DNA from: JBBDWJ01 sp040902925
GTDB taxonomy: Bacteria; Acidobacteriota; Terriglobia; Bryobacterales; UBA6623
Length of the DNA: 64,000 bases
NCBI GenBank assembly: GCA_040902925.1
Contig: JBBDWJ010000328.1
Location: 1-64,000, forward strand
Direction: 5' to 3'
Positions within the stretch are counted from its first letter, which is position 1; each line of letters starts with the position of its first letter. Of this stretch, positions 38,153-45,657 are shown piece by piece. A program made the position numbers and the translations under genes. Under the pieces are notes generated by a model. That model was not told the origin of the DNA, made no database searches, and worked only from the letters and a program-made list of their open reading frames with translations.

Positions 38153-39132
38153 GTCGCACGCGGGGCATACAACGGCCCACAAAGGCTCTAAGTCGGTCTC
38201 CCCGGCGCGCCGGCTCGTGCCAGAACGCCAGATACCGCAACGCCCGACGCGGCAGCGCCCTGCTCGCCGTGCTTTGGCTGTCGCTGGCGCTTTCGGCGAT
38301 CGCCTTCGCACTTTCGAGAACCGTCCGCACCGAGTTCGACCGCACCGCCCTCAACGTAGAGTCCACGAAAGCGTACTTTTTAGCCCAGGCAGGGATTGAG
38401 GCAGCCATCCTCCGCATTGGCGCCCCTGGGCGCTTTGAGAATCCTTTCCGGCCCGGGCAGCGCTTTCTTGCCTTCGCCTTCCCGGCCGGGCAGGTCGAGG
38501 TCGAAATCATCGGCGAAACCGGCAAGCTCAGCCTGCGCAGCGCCTCGCCGGAAGCCCTGGCGCGTTTGTTTACGGTCTGCCGGATCGATCCTGCCGATGC
38601 GGCGGCTCTGGCGGCCCAGATCGTCGAAGCCCGTCAGGGGGGAAATTCGACAGGATCTTCGTCTTTCTTCACCCCGGGGGCGTCCTATCTCCAGTTGGAG
38701 GAGTTGCTGCGGGTTCCAGGGATGACCCCCGACATGCTGTACGGTAGCTACCGCGACGTTCGAGGCATCCCAGTCCGCATCGGCGGCTTGAGGCCGCATC
38801 TCACGTTCGAGGTCGGTGGCACTGTCAACGCCAACTACGCGTCGCGCGAGTTGCTGCAGGCCGCGGGGCTTCCCGATGCGGTGGTCGAGAGCATCGAGCA
38901 GATTCGGCGGCAGCGGCCCTTGCAGGCAGGCGACCCGGGGACCGAAGCGCTGAGCGCGGGCGACGCGGTGATCCGGCTTGGCTTCGGAGGGGCGCCCACG
39001 GCCTACACGCTTCAGGCCACCGCGCGGCTGGCAAACAGCCGGACGACTCGCACCGTGGCCGCCGTCGCCAAAACGGGCGTCTCACGGCGGTTCACCTGGG
39101 AGATCGTTCGCTGGTACGGCGAGGCGCAATAA
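38149..39132 (+). CDS. gspK: Minor pseudopilin GspK
   Basis: A 327-residue protein matching GspK, the largest minor pseudopilin, which caps the tip. The cleavage region is ARRG-SALLAVLWLSLALSAIAF; as in other GspK proteins there is no Glu5. The following helix EFDRTALNVESTKAYFLAQAGIE and the RIDPADAAALAAQI, LEELLRVPGM and VNANYASRELLQAAG segments are the family's helix-hairpin-helix-like domain. ATG 38149 overlaps the gspJ stop (ATGA) and has a GGAGGGGG ribosome binding site. The leader, about 34 residues, is long but basic and free of octamer repeats. Confidence 0.88.
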   Translation: MSRTRGIQRPTKALSRSPRRAGSCQNARYRNARRGSALLAVLWLSLALSAIAFALSRTVRTEFDRTALNVESTKAYFLAQAGIEAAILRIGAPGRFENPFRPGQRFLAFAFPAGQVEVEIIGETGKLSLRSASPEALARLFTVCRIDPADAAALAAQIVEARQGGNSTGSSSFFTPGASYLQLEELLRVPGMTPDMLYGSYRDVRGIPVRIGGLRPHLTFEVGGTVNANYASRELLQAAGLPDAVVESIEQIRRQRPLQAGDPGTEALSAGDAVIRLGFGGAPTAYTLQATARLANSRTTRTVAAVAKTGVSRRFTWEIVRWYGEAQ

Positions 39133-39155
39133 CACGGCACTGACTTTTTGATCGC

Positions 39156-40778
39156 ATGAACTTGAAACCCATATTCCGGCTGGGCAGCGGCTGCGGCATC
39201 GATATCCACGGTGAACAGCTTTGCGTCGTGGCGGTCAAGTCTCGCCCCGCGGGCGTTACCGTGCTCGGGGCAACGAATCTGGATAACTTCCGCCATCGCC
39301 CGCCGCACGAGTGGGGCGCTGAATACGCCTCGTTTCTGAAGGATCACGGACTGACGCATCTTTCCGCCACCGTGGCGCTGCCGCGCGACGAAGTCATCGT
39401 GCGGCAATTGCTGCTGCCTCCGGTTTCGGGCAAGGAACTCGCCGCGGCGGTGCGCTACCAGTTGGACGCCCTGCACCCGTTCCCCGAGGACGAGGTCTAC
39501 CACGCTTTCGCGCCGCTGCGGGAACCCGGCGAGGGAACGGGACAGCTTCCGGTGGCCGTAGCCATCGCCGAGAAATCGCGCGTCGACGGCTACGCCGGCC
39601 TGTTCGAATCGGCCGGCATCGCCGTCGCCGCGTTTACGGTCAGTGATGCGGCTTTGGCGGCGGCGTTGCGGGTGCGCTGGAACAACCCGCCGCGGCCGTT
39701 CGTAATCGCGCATTTTCGCAACGGCTCTATGGAGGTATACGGCGAAGCGGAGGAGCGGCCGCTGTGGACGACGCAGTTCGACCTAGCCACGATGTCTCCG
39801 GCGCGAGCTTTACAGGTGGCGGCGGCGGAGTTGCGTTTGGACCCCGCCGAGCCCGCAGCGCTGGTGGTCTGCGGCGACTCCATTTCCGGGCGCGATACCT
39901 CCGGGCCCACTGCTTCCGGGCACAATGCTTCCCGGGCCGATGCGGAAATTGATCTGGAAGCGGAGCCTTCGCCGGCCGACAAGCTGACCGCCGCGGTCCC
40001 GGCCGCCTTTCAGTTGCGCTCGGTTGCCGAGATGCTGCCCTCTCCGATCCAGAGTCCGGCGGGTTTCGATCTACGCGCGGATGCTACGGCGTTCGCCGTT
40101 GCGCTGGAATCGGCCTGCCCGCGGCTGGGTTGGCGAGCGAATCTGCTGCCGGAGGAGAGGCGCAAGACCGATTCGCGCTGGATGTATGCTCCGACCGCGG
40201 CGTTGGCGGCGGCGCTGCTGCTGCTGGCGGTTGCCTTCGCGGTGCGGCCCGTCATTCAGGATCGCAGCTATCTGGCGGCCGTCGAAGCGGAATCGGCGCG
40301 GTTCGAGCAGACGGTGCAGAACGTTGAGCAAGCCGAGGAACAGAGCGGCTTCGTGCGGCGGCGTCTGGCGCGGTTGCAAAGCCAACAGCAGCGCGCCGAA
40401 GCCGACCTTCGAATTTTGCGGGAGCTTTCCGAACTCGTTCCGGACAACGTCTGGCTGCGAAACGTGGAAATCAATGACAACGGGGCGCTGCTTGCGGGCC
40501 AGGCGCCGGCCGCGGCGCCGTTGCTTGGGGTTTTGGACGCCGCGGCGAATCTGACGGACGCTTCCTTTACGAGCTCGCTCGTGAAGTCCGGTTCGGGCGA
40601 GATGTTTCAGATCGGCGTGCGGCGATCTAACGATGATTCGGCAAAAACGGCGCCGGCGCCCGCCGCAGCGGCCGCAAGTCCCGCCGCGCAGCCGCCGCCT
40701 GCCGCCAGAGAAGAAGCCAGCGAGACTTTGAACACCGTTTCGGGCGAGGAACCGGCCGCCACGGAGGGCAACAACTGA
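39156..40778 (+). CDS. gspL: GspL-like assembly protein (PilM-PilN type fusion)
   Basis: A 540-residue inner-membrane protein combining a cytoplasmic actin-like PilM/GspL domain (about 1-310) with a membrane helix (TAALAAALLLLAVAFAV, about 348-364) and a PilN-like periplasmic part (coiled coil ARFEQTVQNVEQAEEQ, then the ferredoxin-like fold LSELVPDNVWLRNVEINDNG). It should recruit GspE and pair with the next gene product. Between the halves is a degenerate repeat (SGRDTSGPTASGHNAS, about 246-261), and the last 50 residues are Ala/Pro/Glu low complexity. It starts with ATGAACTTG after a short spacer. Confidence 0.85.
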   Translation: MNLKPIFRLGSGCGIDIHGEQLCVVAVKSRPAGVTVLGATNLDNFRHRPPHEWGAEYASFLKDHGLTHLSATVALPRDEVIVRQLLLPPVSGKELAAAVRYQLDALHPFPEDEVYHAFAPLREPGEGTGQLPVAVAIAEKSRVDGYAGLFESAGIAVAAFTVSDAALAAALRVRWNNPPRPFVIAHFRNGSMEVYGEAEERPLWTTQFDLATMSPARALQVAAAELRLDPAEPAALVVCGDSISGRDTSGPTASGHNASRADAEIDLEAEPSPADKLTAAVPAAFQLRSVAEMLPSPIQSPAGFDLRADATAFAVALESACPRLGWRANLLPEERRKTDSRWMYAPTAALAAALLLLAVAFAVRPVIQDRSYLAAVEAESARFEQTVQNVEQAEEQSGFVRRRLARLQSQQQRAEADLRILRELSELVPDNVWLRNVEINDNGALLAGQAPAAAPLLGVLDAAANLTDASFTSSLVKSGSGEMFQIGVRRSNDDSAKTAPAPAAAAASPAAQPPPAAREEASETLNTVSGEEPAATEGNN

Positions 40779-41383
40779 TGGCGGGGCAACTCAAGTCGCG
40801 AGACCGGCGAGCGTTGCTGCTGTTGGGCGGAGCGTTGGCCATTGCGGCGGTATTTCAGCTCGACTGGTTTGCTCCCGCGGCTGGGCCGGCCGCTTCGGGC
40901 TCGTCGATTGAAGCCGCTGAGCAGCGTCTGCTGCTGGCCCAGGTGAAGGCGCGGCAGTTGCCGCTGGCCGAAGCGGAGCTCGACGCGGTCAAGCGCCAGC
41001 TCGACGTTCTCGAGCAGGGATTGTTGAAGTCCGAAACAGCCTCTCTGGCGCAAGCCGAAATGCAACAGCTTGTCGGGGATCTGCTGTCCGCCGAGGGAAT
41101 TTCGATGGAGTCGTCGCAGTTCGGCGCCGTGCAGCTCGACGGCGAGGACTATGCGCAGGTGCCGCTCAACGTGAACTTCCAGTGCGGCATCGAGCAGTTG
41201 GTCAACCTGATGGCGGCGGTGGCTAACGGACCGCAGTTGCTGGCGACGCGCCGCATCCGGGTGACGCCGGAAAACCTGGCGACCAAGAGCGTTCGCGTGC
41301 AGCTCACCGTTGCCGGGCTGCTGCCCGCTGAGCGCACTCCGGAGCTGAAGCGAAAGGCGTCCGGAGCGGGGGCCGCCCCATGA
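40778..41383 (+). CDS. gspM: GspM/PilO-like assembly protein
   Basis: A 201-residue bitopic membrane protein. A short cytoplasmic basic tail (KSRDRRA) precedes one transmembrane helix (LLLLGGALAIAAVF), a coiled coil (EQRLLLAQVKARQLPLAEAE) and a ferredoxin-like periplasmic domain (YAQVPLNVNFQCGIEQLVNLM). This is the architecture of GspM and PilO, partners of GspL/PilN. Its start codon shares one base with the stop of gspL. Sequence divergence makes the precise name an inference from order and topology. Confidence 0.8.
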   Translation: MAGQLKSRDRRALLLLGGALAIAAVFQLDWFAPAAGPAASGSSIEAAEQRLLLAQVKARQLPLAEAELDAVKRQLDVLEQGLLKSETASLAQAEMQQLVGDLLSAEGISMESSQFGAVQLDGEDYAQVPLNVNFQCGIEQLVNLMAAVANGPQLLATRRIRVTPENLATKSVRVQLTVAGLLPAERTPELKRKASGAGAAP

Positions 41384-42174
41384 AGAGAAAATTGATCTTG
41401 CTCAACCTGGCGCTGCTGGCGTTGCTCGCGGCCGGCGGACTCAAATTCAACCGCCGCGTCGAGCAGGCCGATGCACGCTACGAAATCCTGCAGCGGTTCG
41501 ATGAACCCAAGGAGGCGCCGGCCTTTCCTTCGCCGGAAGCGCGCGGCCGCGTCCGCCAGGCCGACTTTCTGCCGATCGTCGATCGCATGCTGTTCTACGA
41601 GGACCGCAACGCCATCGTCGAAGTCGAAGCGCCCTCGGAAAAAGTCGTGGTGCGCCCCGATCTGCCGGTGCTGAGCGGCGTGATGAATTTGGGCGAGGGG
41701 CCGATTGTGCTGATGGCGGACACGCCGAAAGATTATCCCCGGCCTGTCGCAATCGGCGAAAAGGTCGGCGAGTACACATTTCTTGGCCTGGCCGGAGACA
41801 AGCTCAAGCTGGCCTGGCAAGGCGAGCAGTTCGAAGTGTCGCAAGACAGCCTAGCGGGTGAGCTGGCAAGCAACACGCCCGGCGCCGCGAGGTCGGCCGG
41901 CGCCAGCGGCGGCGGCTCAGCGGCGCGCCGCGCGGCGGCCAGCCGGCGCCGGGAAACCCGACCGGAAACCAATGCGCAGCCCGAAACGCGCAACGAGATC
42001 GGGGGCCGCTACAACATCGGCACCGAGATTCGGCCGGGCGTCTTCCGCGCCGACCCGCGCGACAACACTCCGGCCGGAACGGAGTTCGAAGGCTACCGCA
42101 AGGTGGTCAATCCCACGCCATTCGGCAATCAGTCCTGGTGGGTGCGCAAGGACGCGCAGGATCAGCAACGGTAG
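41380..42174 (+). CDS. GspC/PilP-like periplasmic connector protein
   Basis: A 264-residue protein with one N-terminal membrane helix (LILLNLALLALLAAGG) and a periplasmic region. Residues about 95-155 (LPVLSGVMNLGEGPIVLMAD to LKLAWQGEQFEVSQDS) resemble the small beta domain shared by GspC (HR domain) and PilP, which contacts the secretin. After a disordered Ala/Ser/Arg-rich linker (165-205), the C-terminus has NPTPFGNQSWWVRKD, a motif partly repeated in the next gene product. It overlaps the gspM stop by four bases. By position it is the link between the inner-membrane complex and GspD. Confidence 0.72.
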   Translation: MKRKLILLNLALLALLAAGGLKFNRRVEQADARYEILQRFDEPKEAPAFPSPEARGRVRQADFLPIVDRMLFYEDRNAIVEVEAPSEKVVVRPDLPVLSGVMNLGEGPIVLMADTPKDYPRPVAIGEKVGEYTFLGLAGDKLKLAWQGEQFEVSQDSLAGELASNTPGAARSAGASGGGSAARRAAASRRRETRPETNAQPETRNEIGGRYNIGTEIRPGVFRADPRDNTPAGTEFEGYRKVVNPTPFGNQSWWVRKDAQDQQR

Positions 42175-42234
42175 CAACCACACAGGGAACGGCGGCGATC
42201 TCTCAAGCCGCCGGCCCGAGGAGAAACCATCGTG

Positions 42235-42666
42235 ATGAAACATTTTGTAGTCGTGCTTTTGGCGTTGGGCGTTTCCGGCGCGGCATTCGCCGAAACCGAG
42301 AAGGCAGCCAAGCCCGAAGCGCGGGAGGCGAAAGCCAAGCCGGCCGCAGAGAAGGCCAGCGGGGATGTAAAGACCAAACAGACGCCCTTTGGGCCGGCGA
42401 AAGTGACGCCCGCGGAGCCATTGCCGGCGGCTGAGCTTTCGGACGATCCGTTCATCTGGGCCGAAGAAAAAGGCGATCTGGTGGTGTTTCGACGCAAAAC
42501 GCCCTTTGGCGCGCAGGTTTGGAAGAAAAAGAAATCCGAGCTGACCGCCGATGAGCAAGCGATTCTGGCGCGCGGACCGCAGCCCGAGGAGAAGCCGGTG
42601 GCGGCCAAACCCAAACCCGCCTCCAAGGCCAAGTCCGCCAAGGCGAAAGCGCCCGACAAGAAGTGA
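42235..42666 (+). CDS. Lys/Ala-rich secreted protein in the secretion operon
   Basis: A 143-residue exported protein with a clear signal peptide (HFVVVLLALGVSGAAFAE). The mature part is rich in Lys, Ala, Pro and Glu, with a central segment VVFRRKTPFGAQVWKKKKSELTADEQ. The TPFG...W..K motif matches the C-terminus of the preceding GspC/PilP-like protein, suggesting they bind the same partner. GTG 42232 is an alternative start, three bases upstream. Located just before gspD, it might aid secretin stability as a pilotin-like or scaffold protein, but it has no lipobox. Confidence 0.7.
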   Translation: MKHFVVVLLALGVSGAAFAETEKAAKPEAREAKAKPAAEKASGDVKTKQTPFGPAKVTPAEPLPAAELSDDPFIWAEEKGDLVVFRRKTPFGAQVWKKKKSELTADEQAILARGPQPEEKPVAAKPKPASKAKSAKAKAPDKK

Positions 42667-42744
42667 TTCCCGCCTTGCGGTGCGGCGAAGCGCGGCCTGT
42701 TGGCTGCGAACTCTGCCGCGGCTATTAAGGAAACAGGTGAAGCG

Positions 42745-45138
42745 GTGACCGGCTATCTCAGACTCCCCTATGTGCTCTCGTGGGCGCTCGCCGCTGTGTT
42801 TGCAGTGTCGTGCGCGCCGGCGCTGGTTTGGGCCCAGGCGGCGCCGGGCCAAACTCCGGCGCAACAGACTCCGGCGGGCCAGCAGCAGCCAGCCGCTGCA
42901 CAAGCCCAGCAACCCGCGGCGGCACAACAGCAAGCGCCGCCGGTCGAGACGGCGCCTGCCGAAGCGGATACAACACCCCCTCAGGACCCGCAGGCGCCCC
43001 CTCAGGACCCTCAGGCCGCTCCTGAAACCGGCAACCAAGCCGATGACGCCCAAGCCCAGGAACCGGGCGACGCTCAAGCTCAGCAACAGACACAGGCCGC
43101 GGCGGAAGCATCCGCCGGCGTAGCCTTCCGCCTGAGGCGCGGCGTGAGTCTGTTTGAGGTGATCGACATTTTCGCCCAGCGCCTCAAGATCAACTACGTC
43201 ATCGACCCCTCGGTGCCCACCGATGGGTCGGTCACCATCAGCACCTACGGCACGCTCGAGCAGGATGATTTGTTCCCGCTGTTTGAAACGATCTTGCGCA
43301 TGAACGGCCTGGTCGCCGTGCAGGTCGGCAGCGTCTACCGCGTCGTGCCGCTCGAAGGAGCCCAAAGGCTTCCCATCGCGCCGCAGGCAGCCGCAGGCGA
43401 AAGCATCCCCGAGGATGAGCGGCTGGTGCTCAACGTCGTACGGCTCCGTTACTCAACTGCCGCCGACGTAGACGCGGTGCTCAGGCCGTTTCTTGGCGAG
43501 GGCGGCAGCATGGTGCCCATCGCCAAGGCGAATACCTTGCTCATTCTCGACAATAGCCGCAGCATGCGCCGCACGATGGAGCTGATCGCGCTGTTTGACA
43601 CCGAATCGATGAGCGAGCAGCGTATGCGGGTTTTCACAATCGAAAACGGCCTGGCCAGCGTGATCGCGCAAGAACTCGAGGAGATCTTTACCGCGCTTTC
43701 GCTCTCGGAGGATGCTACGGCGATTCGCTTCGTTCCTTTGCAGCGCATCAATTCGCTTTTGGTCGTCAGCGGCAGCGCCAGCGTGTTCCAGGAGGTCGAA
43801 AACTGGGTCAAGCGGCTGGATAAGACCGTCACGGTTGGGGGCGTCAGGAACTTTGTCTATCGGGTTCAGTATGGGATGGCCACCAACCTCGCATCGACGC
43901 TGCTTCGCTTGTATGGATTTGGCGGTGGCTATGGTGGCGGCTTCGGCGAAGGCTATGGCGGTGGATACGGCGGTGGATACGGCGGCGGTTTCCAGGGCGG
44001 CTACGGAGGCGGTGGCATGGGCGGCCAGTTCGGGGGCGGCCAGTTCGGGGGGCAGGGCATGGGCGGCATGGGTATGGGTGGCATGCAGGGTGGCTTTGGC
44101 TCCAGCGGCATGATTCGGCTGCCGGGTGACGTCATCGTGAATCCTCCGGCCGGCCAGGCAGGGCCCGCCGCGCCCACCGACCAGACTGGCCAGACGCTAG
44201 GGGCCGAAGCCTTGACGGCTAGCGGCGACACCGGCCGCGGTATTCGCATCGTCGCCGACCCGGTCAACAACCTCATCGTCGTTCAAGGCACGCAGCAGGA
44301 ATGGGAAGTCATTCACCGCACGCTCCGCCAACTGGACTTTCCTCCGCGCCAGGTTCTGATCCAGGCCAAGGTTTATGAGGTTTCGCTCACCGGAGCCCTG
44401 TCGTCCGGCGTCGAAGCCTACCTGGCGCGACGCGGTGGAACAAACACCTTGGCGGAAAGGAAACCCCTCGGAAGTCTTGTCAATGGGTCCACGAGCCTTA
44501 CGATCGGCGCTTTGGTTGGCAACACCCGGGAACTGGCGCTCTACCTTACCGCCAGCCAGGGTGAAGGCCGTACCCGTGTTTTGTCGGCGCCGTCATTGAT
44601 AGCTACCGACAATATCGCAGCCTCCATCACGGTTGGACAATCAGTTCCAACTCTCTCTTCGCAGGCTGTTGCCGGCGGCGCGCAGTCCGAGGGTTCGTCG
44701 CTTTTCACCAACACCGTTTCTAATGTGCAAACCGGTGTCACCTTGTCGGTGACCGCGCGTGTGAACGCTTCGGGCATCATTACGATGGAGGTCAATCAAG
44801 AGGTCAGCAATCCGCAGGCGCCGGCCTCGCCCTCCGCCATTCAATCGCCCAGTATTGACCGCCGCAGCGTGCGAACCCAGATCACGGTGAGCGATGGGGA
44901 TACGGTCGCCATCGCGGGCATCATCCAAGAGACGGACATATATAGCCGCGACGGAGTTCCCGGATTGATGAGGGTTCCAATACTGGGCGGTCTGTTCGGC
45001 GGCAGAAGCTCAAGCAAAGCACGGACCGAACTCGTCGTGATGCTAACGCCGCGTGTGATCTATGATGAAACCGAGCTTGTCTCAGCCGGCGAGGAGCTCA
45101 AAAGCGGCCTGCGTTCGATTCGCAAAATCATCCACTGA
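42745..45138 (+). CDS. gspD: Type II secretion secretin GspD
   Basis: The outer-membrane secretin, about 797 residues. GTG 42745 (AGGTG upstream) gives a signal peptide ending near VWAQ; TTG 42700 is an alternative. A Gln/Ala/Pro-rich stretch (about 30-120) precedes N-domains (SLFEVIDIFAQRLKINYVIDP; TLLILDNSRSMRRTMELIALFD; FVPLQRINSLLVVSG). A Gly/Tyr/Met-rich insert (about 390-455, with GGYGGG units) follows. The C-terminal secretin domain has VLIQAKVYEVSL, VLSAPSLIATDN and the final VPILGGLFG before the barrel end. It forms the gated channel. It ends the operon and has a terminator-like hairpin downstream. Confidence 0.92.
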   Translation: MTGYLRLPYVLSWALAAVFAVSCAPALVWAQAAPGQTPAQQTPAGQQQPAAAQAQQPAAAQQQAPPVETAPAEADTTPPQDPQAPPQDPQAAPETGNQADDAQAQEPGDAQAQQQTQAAAEASAGVAFRLRRGVSLFEVIDIFAQRLKINYVIDPSVPTDGSVTISTYGTLEQDDLFPLFETILRMNGLVAVQVGSVYRVVPLEGAQRLPIAPQAAAGESIPEDERLVLNVVRLRYSTAADVDAVLRPFLGEGGSMVPIAKANTLLILDNSRSMRRTMELIALFDTESMSEQRMRVFTIENGLASVIAQELEEIFTALSLSEDATAIRFVPLQRINSLLVVSGSASVFQEVENWVKRLDKTVTVGGVRNFVYRVQYGMATNLASTLLRLYGFGGGYGGGFGEGYGGGYGGGYGGGFQGGYGGGGMGGQFGGGQFGGQGMGGMGMGGMQGGFGSSGMIRLPGDVIVNPPAGQAGPAAPTDQTGQTLGAEALTASGDTGRGIRIVADPVNNLIVVQGTQQEWEVIHRTLRQLDFPPRQVLIQAKVYEVSLTGALSSGVEAYLARRGGTNTLAERKPLGSLVNGSTSLTIGALVGNTRELALYLTASQGEGRTRVLSAPSLIATDNIAASITVGQSVPTLSSQAVAGGAQSEGSSLFTNTVSNVQTGVTLSVTARVNASGIITMEVNQEVSNPQAPASPSAIQSPSIDRRSVRTQITVSDGDTVAIAGIIQETDIYSRDGVPGLMRVPILGGLFGGRSSSKARTELVVMLTPRVIYDETELVSAGEELKSGLRSIRKIIH

Positions 45139-45215
45139 GCATTGTCTGAGCACAGTCCCTGGCATGGCGACTCTGGCGTCCCGCTCCGCTCGGGCCTGGA
45201 CCTTAATCCTGCCAG

Positions 45216-45250
45216 GAAAGAGCCCTTAGTGGCCATTCGGGAGCTCTTTC
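45216..45250 (+). terminator. Hairpin after gspD
   Basis: GAAAGAGC (45216-45223) pairs exactly with GCTCTTTC (45243-45250) around a 19-base centre that can extend the stem by two pairs. There is no pure T-run, so termination strength is uncertain. Confidence 0.5.
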
Positions 45251-45379
45251 ACTCCATTGGCAAGCGCCTCGCTACCGTTCGGGCATAACTTCAGCAACAG
45301 CGCGGAAAAATGTTGCGCCAAACCTTGGAACCCGATATTATGGCGGGGAGATCGGTCCTCGGCCCGTAGCCGTTCGCAC

Positions 45380-45409
45380 TTGACGTGCGACAAAACGGTA
45401 TGGTACTAG
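45380..45409 (+). promoter_or_regulatory. Putative promoter of the 628-residue secreted protein gene
   Basis: TTGACG (45380-45385), 18 bases, then TGG-TACTAG (45401-45409) with an extended -10 TGn. The predicted start near 45416 leaves a leader of about 240 bases containing three hairpins. Confidence 0.4.
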
Positions 45410-45419
45410 TGGACTGGCA

Positions 45420-45572
45420 GCGCATATTTTGCGCGGTTCCGTGAAGGTGGGTCTGATTAGGAGAAACAGAAGGTTCCGTTTGCCGCTTTGACAAGCGGTG
45501 TCTCTGTCTTTCTTACTTCTTTTCCGCCTGACCCGTTTCCGACAAGCTTCTTTTGCCTCACTCCGGTGAGGC
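45420..45572 (+). promoter_or_regulatory. Structured 5' leader with three hairpins
   Basis: Three perfect hairpins lie in the presumed leader: GCGCA/TGCGC (45420-45434), CCGCTT-TGAC-AAGCGG (45483-45498) and GCCTCAC-TCCG-GTGAGGC (45555-45572). I do not recognise a known riboswitch class. They could stabilise a highly expressed mRNA or form an undescribed regulatory structure. Confidence 0.4.
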
Positions 45573-45657
45573 TGGAAGTTCCAAAACGAACCGCGTAACC
45601 CGTGCGCCAGGTTTCTGGTTTTCAAAACTTCTTGTGGAATTTAGAGGAGAGCAAAAG

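Noticed and set aside
45380..45657. Cyclic-di-GMP or other known riboswitch in the leader of the 628-residue protein gene
   Set aside because: Hairpins are present but the conserved core sequences of known classes are not.
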